From NCBI GenBank assembly GCA_006844705.1, contig SPJS01000199.1, forward strand, positions 35,789 to 99,788: 64,000 nucleotides of DNA, in the 5' to 3' direction. How positions within the stretch are numbered: the first letter of the stretch is position 1; each line of letters starts with the position of its first letter. The stretch comes from Methylococcaceae bacterium (GTDB taxonomy: Bacteria > Pseudomonadota > Gammaproteobacteria > Methylococcales > Methylomonadaceae). The notes beneath the pieces were generated by a model, which did not search any database, was not told where the DNA came from, and was given only the letters and a program-made list of their open reading frames with translations. The position numbers were made by a program, and so were the translations under genes. This document shows positions 45,088-54,415 of the stretch, piece after piece.

Positions 45088-47778
45088 ATGTTTAAACTTA
45101 AACCAATCAGTGCATTACTGGCCCTCTCCTGCCTGGGTCTGGCACAACCAGCGCAGGCCAATAATACGATTATCTATAAAACCGGTGATCAGGCGCCGGG
45201 GACGGCAAGCGGTGCCCAGTTTTCTACATTTTCAGCGCCTTTACTCAATAACAACAGTAATGTCGCCTTTCAAGCGAATTTAAAACCAGGTTTTGGCGGT
45301 GTCACCAGCTCAAATGATGCGGGTATCTGGCGTGATAATTCAATGATCGCGCGTGAATCAGGTTTTGCACCTGGAACCAGTTATTTTAGTGGGTCATTTT
45401 TAATATCCAGACAATATGCCGGGTTTGGCAACCTGACCATGAACAGCAGTGGACAACTGGCGTATATAGGGGTTTTATCTGGCTCAACAACCAATAATAG
45501 TGGCATCTGGCAAGAAAATACATTGATCGCACGGACAGGCTCACAAGCAGGCGGGCTTGCATCAGGCAGCCTGTTTAACAGCCTGTTTTTCCCTGTCATT
45601 AATAATCAGGGGCAGGTGGCTTATGAAGGTTTTTTACGCCCAGGCGGCAGTGTTAACCTCAGCAATGATAACGGCCTGTGGCGCAACAGTAGTTTAATTG
45701 CCCGTGAAGACAACTCTGCACCCGTTTCAGGGGGTAAATTCTCCTACTTTAATGCTCCAACGCTTAATAACCACGGACAAACTCTCTTTGAAGGTCATTT
45801 AAAAGTAACCGGCCCTGTTACCTCAACGAATGAAGAAGGGTTATGGCGTGATGGGGCATTAATTGCCCGGGAAGATCAGCAAGCGCCTGGCACGCCATCT
45901 GGCGCCAAGTTTTCATCGTTTGCAACTGACACGCTGAATAACAAGGGTCAGGTCGCCTATGGAGCCAGGCTAAGGACAGGCAGTGGTGGTGTGACAAGTG
46001 ACAATGATAATGGCCTCTGGCGCGATAATACGCTCATTGCGCGCGAAGGTAATCGCCCCGGAGGGACGCCAACCAGCACGCAGTTTTCTTCTTTTGGCGC
46101 CCCCAGACTGAATGATGCTGGAGATGTCGCCTATTCAGCATTCCTGAAAACTACTACCGGTGATGTCACCGCAGACAATAATTCCGGCCTCTGGCGAGGC
46201 AGCACGTTAATCGCCCGTGAAGGTTTTCAGGCACCCGGAACGACTGACGGCACCGTATTTTCATCTTTTTTTTCTCCTGCCATGAACAATGGCGGCCAGT
46301 TGGCCTATGAAGCTTTTTTAAGAACCGGTAGCGGCGATGCAACGTCCACTAACAATAATGGCTTATGGCTGGCCGGTCGCTATGGCGACCATCTGCTGGT
46401 GGTGCGAGAAGGTGACATACTGAACGGAAAAACAGTCAGCGTTATGTCATTTAATGCTTCACCCACCAGTGACAGCCACGGCGCAGGCTTTAATGATTAT
46501 GGCCAATTGGCCTATTCGGCCGGATTTACTGACGGCACTACTGCGGTGGTCGTGTATACCCCGGACGTGCATTGGGGAAGTTCATTTAGCAGCAGTTGGA
46601 GCTCTCGTTCAAACTGGACGCTGGGGCTTGACCCCGCGCAAGTGCATGATGTCATGATTGACCCGACAGCCAGTGTGACTGTCTACGGCCCGACAACCGA
46701 CACCACCGTAAAATCGTTGCAAATTGGCGGCAACAACGGTGTTGCGACGCTACAACTACAATATGGCGCAACGCTGACGGCTAGCAACGGCACCCTGATC
46801 AAGGATACGGGTATCCTTAGTGGTGATGGCAGCGTGACCGGTGCGGGCGCGGTGCAAAATAATGGCGAGGTACATGTTAATAATCTAACCTTACCCAATG
46901 GTTTAAGTAACCACGGCCTGGTCACGGGGGGCGGTCGCTTGAATGCCCGTCTAACCAATCACAGTGACGGCATTGCGGAGGTGGAAAACGGCGGCACATT
47001 GAAATTAACCGGTACCCAGCATACGAATCAGGGACGTTTTCAGGTAGAAAATGCGCAAACGGTGATCAAAGGTTCATTTAACAATGATGCCGGTGGCCGT
47101 TTGATCTTAAACGATGGTGGCGCGGATTTCAGAAATGGTTTGACCAATAACGGTCAGGTACTGGTCACCTTTGGTGAATCTTCTGTATTCGGTAACATCG
47201 TCAATAACGACAAAATGATTTTTTCCGGCAATAGTAACACGACTATCTATGACGACCTGGACAATGAAGGAACAGCACAAATCTGTGCGACCTGTAGGGT
47301 CGTTTTCTTCGGAGATGTCACTGGTTCCGGCAGTTTTACCGGCGCAGGCATCAAATATTTTGAAGGCTCATTTACGCCGGGCAGCTCCCCGGGTGTCGTC
47401 ACAGACGATGGTAATGCTGTGTTTGGTGCAGGAAATACACTGCAAATAGAAATAGCCGGTGAAACATTAGGATCAGAATATGACCACTATGATGTGAAAG
47501 GCAAACTGACTTTAGGCGGCATCCTTGATCTGGTACTGCTGGATGATTACTTACCGGAAGCCGGAGACAGCTTCGATATTTTGGACTGGGGCGAACTTGA
47601 TGGCATCTTCAGCGGTATCGACACCTCTGCCGCGATACTCAACGCGGGTTTAAAATGGAACTTCGGCAGCCTTTATAAAACCGGTACTATCAGCGTACAA
47701 GCCGTTCCTGTGCCAGCGGCCTTCTGGTTTATGCTGAGCGGACTCGGCCTTTTGGCAGGTAGAGGGCGTCGGCACTAG
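45088..47778 (+). CDS. PEP-CTERM (VPVPA-type) repeat protein, copy 2
   Basis: The 896-residue protein is a close paralogue of the one before it, starting 44 bases after it. It has a signal peptide ending near QAN, the same ~55-residue repeats (GLWRDNTLIAREGNRPGGT), a beta-rich domain (VTGAGAVQNNGEVHVNN) and a tail VPVPAAFWFMLSGLGLLAGR then GRRH. Copy number and spacing of repeats differ from the first. The stop codon TAG is part of the CTAG that flanks the element at 47779, so the element inserted exactly at the gene end. It should be exported with its neighbour. Confidence 0.78.
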   Translation: MFKLKPISALLALSCLGLAQPAQANNTIIYKTGDQAPGTASGAQFSTFSAPLLNNNSNVAFQANLKPGFGGVTSSNDAGIWRDNSMIARESGFAPGTSYFSGSFLISRQYAGFGNLTMNSSGQLAYIGVLSGSTTNNSGIWQENTLIARTGSQAGGLASGSLFNSLFFPVINNQGQVAYEGFLRPGGSVNLSNDNGLWRNSSLIAREDNSAPVSGGKFSYFNAPTLNNHGQTLFEGHLKVTGPVTSTNEEGLWRDGALIAREDQQAPGTPSGAKFSSFATDTLNNKGQVAYGARLRTGSGGVTSDNDNGLWRDNTLIAREGNRPGGTPTSTQFSSFGAPRLNDAGDVAYSAFLKTTTGDVTADNNSGLWRGSTLIAREGFQAPGTTDGTVFSSFFSPAMNNGGQLAYEAFLRTGSGDATSTNNNGLWLAGRYGDHLLVVREGDILNGKTVSVMSFNASPTSDSHGAGFNDYGQLAYSAGFTDGTTAVVVYTPDVHWGSSFSSSWSSRSNWTLGLDPAQVHDVMIDPTASVTVYGPTTDTTVKSLQIGGNNGVATLQLQYGATLTASNGTLIKDTGILSGDGSVTGAGAVQNNGEVHVNNLTLPNGLSNHGLVTGGGRLNARLTNHSDGIAEVENGGTLKLTGTQHTNQGRFQVENAQTVIKGSFNNDAGGRLILNDGGADFRNGLTNNGQVLVTFGESSVFGNIVNNDKMIFSGNSNTTIYDDLDNEGTAQICATCRVVFFGDVTGSGSFTGAGIKYFEGSFTPGSSPGVVTDDGNAVFGAGNTLQIEIAGETLGSEYDHYDVKGKLTLGGILDLVLLDDYLPEAGDSFDILDWGELDGIFSGIDTSAAILNAGLKWNFGSLYKTGTISVQAVPVPAAFWFMLSGLGLLAGRGRRH

Positions 47779-47938
47779 GGGGCTGTCGGGTTATGGGGTT
47801 CGTCGCGAGGTGAGTGAGACATCGAGCGGATTATTTTGATCTTTTGAGGCGCATAGTGAGGCTACGTAAAGAAAAAGACCGGAAAAATCAGCCGATGTCC
47901 CATCGCTGCAGGAGAATCATCGATAAGCCGACAGCCTC
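47779..47938. mobile_element. Intact 160-bp GGCTGTCGG MITE-like element, CTAG duplication
   Basis: GGGGCTGTCGG (47779-47789) and CCGACAGCCTC (47928-47938) are inverted ends, and CTAG flanks both sides (47775-47778, 47939-47942). The left arm matches the short copy at 17728-17806 and the right arm matches the decayed copy at 16685-16741. The interior has no ORF. It lies at the stop codon of the PEP-CTERM gene. The rest of the gap to 48073 shows nothing clear. Confidence 0.75.
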
Positions 47939-48073
47939 CTAGGCTGAAAGTCCTCTTATGATGCAGGAGACGTATCAATTACTGAAGCATAGGCCTGCTT
48001 AAAGTAGAGCATAGCCGCCACTCAGAGCTATTGCTACAATTGAGGAGAGTGTAATCTGTCAAGGGTGGCTGTG

Positions 48074-51000
48074 ATGCGGGTAGGGTTTCGTTTGTGGGTG
48101 GTGTTGTATTTATTCAGTGGGATGAATCCACTGCAGGCCGGGACGGATGTAAATGTGCCGGAGCCCTTACGGCCGTGGGTGGACTGGGTGCTGCATGCTG
48201 AGCAGCAGCACGGCTGTCCGTTTGTTTATCATGACTTTAAGCAAAAATTCTGTCATTGGCCGGGCAGGTTGGCTTTAACAGTGCAAAACAAGAGCGCAGA
48301 ATTTAGCAGTTTATGGCATTTAAGCACAGCTGGTTGGGTGGCGTTGCCGGGGGATAAAAAGCATTGGCCGCATAAGGTTAGCGTTAATCAGAAGGCGGTG
48401 CCAGTATTGTTAAAGAATAATCAGCCTGTGGTGTATTTAGGGGCGGGTAAGCAACACATTGAAGGGCAGTTTATGTGGAACCGTATCCCAGAAAATTTGG
48501 CGATCCCGCAACAAACGGGTGTGTTTGATTTGCAGGTGCAAGGTCGTCAAGTCCCGTTTCCAATGATTAAGCAAGGGCGTGTATGGTTGCGCAAAACCAG
48601 TCAGTCTCAAAAGCCGGAGGCGCGCGTCGAAAATAGCATGGATGTGCAAGTGTTCAGAAAAGTGATTGATGATGTGCCGCTGCAGGTCGTCAGTGTGTTC
48701 CAGTTGCAGGTGTCGGGTCAACAACGGGAAATCATGTTGCCACATGCACTATTGCAGGGTTTTGTTGCGGTTTCAATTAACAGCCCGTTGCCAGCACGAC
48801 TGGATAGTGAGGGGCGGTTGTTGCTGAAAATTAAACCGGGGCGATGGCTGGTGGAGTTGAAAGCACGTCATCCCACGATGTTGAATCAACTGACGTTGGC
48901 GATTGACAATGCAGACTGGCCAAGGTCGGAAATCTGGTCGTTCCAGTCCATGCCTTATCAACGTGTAGTGGAAGTGCATAATGTGGCGTCACTCGACCCC
49001 AGTCAAACCAATCTACCGAAAGCATGGCACAATTTGCCTGCCTATCAGATGCCGCAGGGCGGGGTGATGAAGTTTAAGTTGATCCGCCGTGGCGATCCCG
49101 AACCGGAGCCCAACCAACTGCAGTTATCCAGAAAACTATGGCTGGATTTTGATGGTGCAGGGTATACCGTGGAGGATCGCATCAACGGCAAAATGACGGC
49201 AGGTTGGCGCTTGAACGCATTGCCGCAAACCCGCGTGGGTCAGGTGCAGCTGAATGGTCGCAGTCAATTGATTACGCGCTTGCCAGGCATGCAGCCGTAT
49301 GGTGTGGAAGTGCGCAAGGGACAGATTCAGTTGAAAGCGGATAGCCGTCTGGAGGGTGTGGCCACTGAGATCAGCGCCGTGGGCTGGCAACAGGCGTTTC
49401 AGAAGGTCTCAGCAGAATTGAATTTACCCCCCGGTTGGCGCTTGCTGGCGACCGCCGGGGTGGATAATGTGCCGAACAGCTGGATTTCGCGCTGGACATT
49501 GCTGGACTTGTTCATGGTGCTGATTGCGGCGCTGGCGACGGCGAGATTGTGGTCGATTGGCTGGGGGGTGTTTGCCTTGTGTTTTCTCGCGTTAATCTGG
49601 CATGAGGCCGAAGCACCGCGCTACATCTGGCTTAATTTACTGGCTGCCATCGCATTGCTCAGAGTGTTGCCAGAGGGACGTTTTTCACAGTGGATACGCG
49701 GGTATCGCAATCTATGCTGGGGCGTGATGGTGCTGATCATTCTGCCGTTTATGGTGACCCAGGTGCGGCTTGCGTTGTATCCGCAGTTGCAGCATTGGCG
49801 TAGTATCAGTCATGAACAGGAGGTTGCGGATATGGGGGCTGAGGCGCCGCAAATGATGGATGAAGCCGCTTCTGTCATGCCGCAATCCAGAGTCATGTCT
49901 TTAAACAAGACGTCAAGTTACTCACAGGTGAAAAAACGCGATATCTATAAACGCATCGATCCCGATGCCAATATTCAGACCGGGCCGGGGTTGCCACAGT
50001 GGCAGTGGCATACCGTCAGGCTGTCGTGGAACGGACAGGTGGATCAATCGCAGCAGCTAAAATTGTGGTTGTTGTCGCCGCCGGTCAATATGGCGCTGAA
50101 TATTCTGCGTGCCGCGTTAGTGGTCGTGTTTGCTTTTTTAATGCTGGGCATGTGGAAAAAAACCGGCAAACTGCAAATGCCGACCTGGTGCTGGCTGATA
50201 GTGCCAATGTTGGGGATGTTGCCAACGACGCCGATACAGGCGGCGTTTCCAGATGACAAAATGCTTAAGGAATTAAAATCCCGTTTGCTGCAAGCGCCGG
50301 ATTGCCTGCCAGCCTGTGCACAGATTGCGAAAATGGCTATCCGCATTGAAGGCAATCGCATGCATATTGAATTACTGGCCGATGCGCATCAGACCACAGC
50401 GATACCGTTACCGGCACAGGACGGGCAGTGGTTTCCACAACGCGTGAAGATAAATGGTGAGCAGGCGAGTGCGCTGATTCGCCATCAGTCCAAATTGTGG
50501 CTGTTATTGCCAGCCGGGCAACAGCAGGTGTCCTTAAGCGGTGTGTTCCATGCCGCGCATCAATTTACTCTGCCGCTGCCGTTGCTGCCGCATCGGGTAA
50601 CATTGTCGCAGCAGGGTTGGCAAGTGAGTGGGCTGCATGAAGATGGACGCAGTGCCAGCCAGCTGCAGTTTACCCGCAAACAGCGGCAGGCGCGTGCGCA
50701 CGAGGAAGAAAGCTTTCAACCCAGTGTGTTGCCACCCTTTGTTCGTGTCGAGCGCACCTTGGCGCTGGATCTGGACTGGACGATACACACCCGCATTACC
50801 CGTCTTGGCAGTGGTAAGGCCCCCATAGTATTTGCCTTTCCGTTAATGGCGGGCGAGTCTGTGACCAGCAGTCATGTACGGGTGAAAGAGCGCCAGGTAT
50901 TGGTGAATATGCCGGTTGGTCAAAACGCTTTGCAATGGCAGTCGGCATTGAAAAAGTCCGACGAAATCGTGTTGCAGGCCAGTGCGCAAGGCCAATGGAT

Positions 51001-52096
51001 GGACGTGTGGCGGGCAGATGTCTCGCCGGTGTGGCATCTACAAACCGAGGGCATTGCCGTGGTGCACCATCAGGATAATCGTGGTCGCTGGTTACCGGAA
51101 TGGCGACCGTGGCCGGGCGAGCAGGTACGCTTGCAGATGAGTCGTCCGCAGGCAGTCGCAGGTGCGACGCTGACGATGGATAAATCTACCGTCAAAATTA
51201 CCCAGGGCAAGCGATCGCAGGATGGTGAATTGAGCTTTCGCATGCGCAGTTCCAAGGGGGGGCAACATAGTGTGCAACTGCCGTCCCAGGCGCAGCTGAA
51301 GTCGGTCGTCATCAATAGCGTGACCCAGCCGATTCGTCAACAAGGTAACCAGGTGACACTGCCGGTTAAACCGGGTGAGCAGCATGTTCAGCTGTTGTGG
51401 CATGAGTCGTTGCCGCATGCCTTTTGGTTGACGACGCCGGAGATCAATCTTGGCTATGCCAGTGTTAACAGCCATACCCATGTGATATTGGGTAAAGATC
51501 GCTGGGTGCTGTTTGCCTTTGGCCCCAAATTTGGCCCGGCGGTATTGTTCTGGAGCGTGTTGATCGTTCTGTGCGCGGTCGCCGTCGGTTTGGCAAAAAT
51601 CAAACTGACGCCGCTGGGCTTTGGGTCATGGTTCCTGTTATTGATCGGATTAAGCCAGATTCCATTGATCGCCGCTGCCGTGGTGGTGGCCTGGCTGATG
51701 CTGCTGGGTATGCGGCAGAAATATCACTGGCAAACATCAGCACACTTTAATTTACTGCAAGTGATACTCGCCCTATTCAGTCTGGTGTCATTATTGTTGC
51801 TGTTTTTCGCCATACAACAGGGCTTGCTGGGCTCACCGGATATGCAGATCAGTGGTAATCAATCGGGGGCTTTTAATCTGCAGTGGTATCAGGACAGAGC
51901 GGCTGAAATATTGCCAACAGCGACGGTAGTGTCTGTGCCATTAATGGTGTATCGGGTGTTAATGTTGCTGTGGTCGTTGTGGTTGGCGATGTCATTACTC
52001 AACTGGTTGAAGTGGGGCTGGCGTTGTTTTTCAGAAGGTGGGTTGTGGCACAAGACAGAGAAGAAAAAAGATGAGTCTGTATCGGAGGGCAAGTAA
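48074..52096 (+). CDS. Giant two-module membrane protein, unknown function
   Basis: The 1340-residue protein starts at the ATG at 48074, with AAGGG 8 bases upstream; a GTG 9 bases earlier is less likely. A signal peptide ends near LQA (about residue 25). A large periplasmic region precedes helices near 475-570. Helices near 680-730 end in another signal-like boundary (TPIQAAFPDD), followed by a second periplasmic region (PACAQIAKMAIRIEG), and a final block of about six helices near 1145-1320. Both periplasmic halves begin with a cysteine-bearing helix, suggesting an internal duplication. I do not recognise a named family. Confidence 0.6.
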   Translation: MRVGFRLWVVLYLFSGMNPLQAGTDVNVPEPLRPWVDWVLHAEQQHGCPFVYHDFKQKFCHWPGRLALTVQNKSAEFSSLWHLSTAGWVALPGDKKHWPHKVSVNQKAVPVLLKNNQPVVYLGAGKQHIEGQFMWNRIPENLAIPQQTGVFDLQVQGRQVPFPMIKQGRVWLRKTSQSQKPEARVENSMDVQVFRKVIDDVPLQVVSVFQLQVSGQQREIMLPHALLQGFVAVSINSPLPARLDSEGRLLLKIKPGRWLVELKARHPTMLNQLTLAIDNADWPRSEIWSFQSMPYQRVVEVHNVASLDPSQTNLPKAWHNLPAYQMPQGGVMKFKLIRRGDPEPEPNQLQLSRKLWLDFDGAGYTVEDRINGKMTAGWRLNALPQTRVGQVQLNGRSQLITRLPGMQPYGVEVRKGQIQLKADSRLEGVATEISAVGWQQAFQKVSAELNLPPGWRLLATAGVDNVPNSWISRWTLLDLFMVLIAALATARLWSIGWGVFALCFLALIWHEAEAPRYIWLNLLAAIALLRVLPEGRFSQWIRGYRNLCWGVMVLIILPFMVTQVRLALYPQLQHWRSISHEQEVADMGAEAPQMMDEAASVMPQSRVMSLNKTSSYSQVKKRDIYKRIDPDANIQTGPGLPQWQWHTVRLSWNGQVDQSQQLKLWLLSPPVNMALNILRAALVVVFAFLMLGMWKKTGKLQMPTWCWLIVPMLGMLPTTPIQAAFPDDKMLKELKSRLLQAPDCLPACAQIAKMAIRIEGNRMHIELLADAHQTTAIPLPAQDGQWFPQRVKINGEQASALIRHQSKLWLLLPAGQQQVSLSGVFHAAHQFTLPLPLLPHRVTLSQQGWQVSGLHEDGRSASQLQFTRKQRQARAHEEESFQPSVLPPFVRVERTLALDLDWTIHTRITRLGSGKAPIVFAFPLMAGESVTSSHVRVKERQVLVNMPVGQNALQWQSALKKSDEIVLQASAQGQWMDVWRADVSPVWHLQTEGIAVVHHQDNRGRWLPEWRPWPGEQVRLQMSRPQAVAGATLTMDKSTVKITQGKRSQDGELSFRMRSSKGGQHSVQLPSQAQLKSVVINSVTQPIRQQGNQVTLPVKPGEQHVQLLWHESLPHAFWLTTPEINLGYASVNSHTHVILGKDRWVLFAFGPKFGPAVLFWSVLIVLCAVAVGLAKIKLTPLGFGSWFLLLIGLSQIPLIAAAVVVAWLMLLGMRQKYHWQTSAHFNLLQVILALFSLVSLLLLFFAIQQGLLGSPDMQISGNQSGAFNLQWYQDRAAEILPTATVVSVPLMVYRVLMLLWSLWLAMSLLNWLKWGWRCFSEGGLWHKTEKKKDESVSEGK

Positions 52097-52168
52097 GTGT
52101 TGAGTGAATAAACGGATGGAAGAGAACAGTCTCCATCCGTTTTCATTTTGCAAATAGACGCGTTAGTT

Positions 52169-52363
52169 TCAGGCGGCATGAAAAGCAGCATTACACTCCG
52201 GGCAGCCATTGGCAGATTTAAAGTAATCAGTTGCTCTTTTGATTGCGGCACCGCAGTTGCTAAGCGAACCGAGATACTGGGTTGCTTCTTTGTCTTTGGG
52301 AAGCAAACTGCAATCTGATTTGTGAATAAGCTGGTTGGTTTTTTCGATATAAAATTCGGCCAT
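52169..52363 (-). CDS. Small Cys-rich protein, Ada-like metal-binding pattern
   Basis: The 64-residue protein has cysteines at about positions 18, 37, 54 and 57 in KSDCSLL, NCGAA and GCPECN. The spacing resembles the small metal-binding domain of Ada-like proteins, with a histidine at 14. A ribosome site (AGAGG) lies 9 bases before the ATG. It may bind zinc. It stands in a small minus-strand region with its own promoter unknown. The 230-base gap to its right (52364-52593) shows no other feature. Function is unknown. Confidence 0.6.
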   Translation of the reverse strand: MAEFYIEKTNQLIHKSDCSLLPKDKEATQYLGSLSNCGAAIKRATDYFKSANGCPECNAAFHAA

Positions 52364-52593
52364 GATTAAATCCTCTCTAAATATTATTCAAGATCTATTT
52401 GAAGACGATAAGAATGCGGGTATTTATCAATGTATGCTGTGGACGCTGTACTATCCCTGACATTGAGAGAAAGGGATTGTACAAAAACCTACAGGAACAG
52501 TCGGTAAAAACCTGATTCTAAGGTGTTTCAAATAACTCGATTAGAGAAGAGCAAAACATATACCAACAAGAAAACTAGGGGATTTTGGTTTAT

Positions 52594-53013
52594 TTAGTTT
52601 GTTTTTGATTGAATAAGCGCAGTGATTTTCTCGCAAAATGTTGACCAGTCTTTTTCCGCCTGAAGTAAGGTGTCAGAGATATAGTCCTGGCTGGGCGTGT
52701 GTTCGTCCGGGAAATTGGAAAATGCACAGGAGGTGCGGTGTTTTTGTAGGGCATATTGCACCAGTTCATCCGTCACACCCGTAAACGGGGCAAGGATATC
52801 GTCCTTGTTGTTGGTTTCCAATACAGCTTGCTGAATGACAGGCAGTGCGTCTTCATATAACGTGTTCAAGGTAAGAGTGACATTTCTGCCAAACAGCCCT
52901 TGCCATTGTTGTTGAGACAAGTCTTTATTGGCGCTTCTGTCATAGTGACGTTGGGCTGCTTTTTTCAGCGATGTGACGTGTTGGGTATAGTGTTTTAGGT
53001 CAGATTCTGTCAT
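52594..53013 (-). CDS. Hypothetical protein of the NifX-GST group
   Basis: The 139-residue acidic, helical protein has no motif I recognise. It has two cysteines (SCAFSNF, TFCEKI) and no signal peptide. It follows the GST gene by 15 bases on the same strand and so probably belongs to its transcript. Function is unknown. Confidence 0.5.
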   Translation of the reverse strand: MTESDLKHYTQHVTSLKKAAQRHYDRSANKDLSQQQWQGLFGRNVTLTLNTLYEDALPVIQQAVLETNNKDDILAPFTGVTDELVQYALQKHRTSCAFSNFPDEHTPSQDYISDTLLQAEKDWSTFCEKITALIQSKTN

Positions 53014-53028
53014 GAGCTTTGTGTTTCG

Positions 53029-53664
53029 CTAATTGGCAAACATGGCGCCATAGCCTTCCTCGCTGAGTACCTGGCTTACTGAAAGGCGATTTAACATGCG
53101 TTGATAATGGTGCTGGCAGTTGGCAGGCAAGTCAATATCAATGCGGTCGGCCCAGAATTCAACATAAAACAGGGCGGCATCGGCAATGGAAAAATGGTCT
53201 GTCACATAGTCTTTAGAGTGCAGCTGTTTGTCGATGTATTCAAAACCTTGTCTGACGATATAGTTGCCACGCGCTTTGACATTCTCTTGTTCGTTTTCAT
53301 CAGAGCTGTATTTATCGGTGGTAAAAATGCGGGTAAAGCCTTGGCCGTGAATGGTATTGACCGCATAGTTCATTGTTTCTAATACCTGCAGTTCATCTTC
53401 CAGGCTTGCGGGCAATAGGCGCTGTTTAGGGTAAGTTTTACCCAGCCACCAGGCAATACTGATGAAATCAGTGAGAGCAAAACCATCTTTACGTATCAAT
53501 GTGGGAATGGTGCCTTTGGGGTTGATTTGGCGGTAATCCTCTTTATTTTGATCTCCGGCTAACAGGTTGACCAGATGGGCTTCAAAGATTTCACCGACTT
53601 CTTCCAGCAGGATGTGAATGCCGGTGCTGCATGAACCGGGCGTCATGTAAAATTTCATGTTCAT
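53029..53664 (-). CDS. Glutathione S-transferase-family protein
   Basis: The 211-residue protein has a thioredoxin-like N-terminal domain (MKFYMTPGSCSTGIHILLEE, with a cysteine at a catalytic-type position; NPKGTIPTLIR holds the cis-proline; DFISIAWWL) and an alpha-helical C-terminal domain (SIADAALFYVEFW). It resembles bacterial beta-class or nif-linked GSTs. It would bind glutathione in the cytoplasm. Its ATG overlaps the stop of the preceding gene in ATGA (53661-53664). The NifX-like gene two positions upstream hints at a role in metal-cofactor handling, but this is weak. Confidence 0.75.
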   Translation of the reverse strand: MNMKFYMTPGSCSTGIHILLEEVGEIFEAHLVNLLAGDQNKEDYRQINPKGTIPTLIRKDGFALTDFISIAWWLGKTYPKQRLLPASLEDELQVLETMNYAVNTIHGQGFTRIFTTDKYSSDENEQENVKARGNYIVRQGFEYIDKQLHSKDYVTDHFSIADAALFYVEFWADRIDIDLPANCQHHYQRMLNRLSVSQVLSEEGYGAMFAN

Positions 53665-54026
53665 ACGTGTTCTTCAGTGTGTAGTGGGACAAACAGACCC
53701 TGTTGCCGAATCATGGCTTTAAAGGCTTTCATTACCGGGCGCGAAATGCGCGTTTCAGCAAGCACTCTTTTTTCGTAAATATGATCACGCATGGCATCAT
53801 CAAGGGGGTGTTTGGCGGATGAGATCAAGGCGTGAATGTCATCGCCCAGCAGCTTGCCAGGCCTATCTTTCACCTGTTCATACAACAGAGACATGACGAT
53901 TTTTTCGTCACTTTTCATTTTGCATTTACCATCCAGAATTTTGAGCATGACCGCGGTTGCACAATCAACGTGTTCAGCAGACAGTGGGTGTGTATTGACC
54001 CAGTCAGCCACATGTTGCGGAGTCAT
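53661..54026 (-). CDS. Hypothetical helical protein of the NifX-GST group
   Basis: The 121-residue protein is rich in charged helices (RISRPVMKAFKAMIRQQGLF) and has two cysteines (VDCATAV, GKCKM). I do not recognise the family. The ATG at 54026 overlaps the stop of the NifX-like gene in ATGA; an in-frame ATG at 54041 is also open. It lies between the NifX-like and GST genes and shares overlaps with both, so it is part of a tight operon. Function is unknown. Confidence 0.55.
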   Translation of the reverse strand: MTPQHVADWVNTHPLSAEHVDCATAVMLKILDGKCKMKSDEKIVMSLLYEQVKDRPGKLLGDDIHALISSAKHPLDDAMRDHIYEKRVLAETRISRPVMKAFKAMIRQQGLFVPLHTEEHV

Positions 54027-54376
54027 GACGTTGTCCCGCATGATTGTTTTTCCACATACTCCTGTAGCGAGGGCTCAATGGCTTCGTAAGCATAGTCGGC
54101 AACAGATTGCACGCCGATAGTGGCCAATTTATCGGCTGGCCCTTCCCCGATCTTGGCAATGAATACCGCATGGCAATCCTTGATAGTTTCAAGAATTCTG
54201 GCCATAGCCGAATCACTGCCATGATGACCTTTGCAATAATGCTCTACATCCCGCTTCTCGATCAGTTCGCAGGATGCATCAGAGACCTGATAAATCCAGA
54301 ACAGTTTGGCATGTCCAAAGTGTTCGCTGATCGAGATGCCTTCTTTACTGGCTACGGCCAGTTTGAATGTTGTCAT
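54023..54376 (-). CDS. NifX/NifB-type FeMo-cofactor-binding domain protein
   Basis: The 117-residue protein is one dinitrogenase iron-molybdenum-cofactor-type domain (FKLAVASKEGISISEHFGHA at residues 4-23, then HHGSDSAMARILETIKDCHA and IGEGPADKLATIGV). Such domains carry iron-molybdenum or iron-sulfur clusters. It is a stand-alone domain like NifX or NafY. No other nif gene is in the window, so a role in nitrogen fixation is only suggested. It probably leads the GST operon. Confidence 0.75.
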   Translation of the reverse strand: MTTFKLAVASKEGISISEHFGHAKLFWIYQVSDASCELIEKRDVEHYCKGHHGSDSAMARILETIKDCHAVFIAKIGEGPADKLATIGVQSVADYAYEAIEPSLQEYVEKQSCGTTS

Positions 54377-54415
54377 TTATCTTATTAGGTTCCGGGTGGG
54401 GTGCTAAGAAGGATG

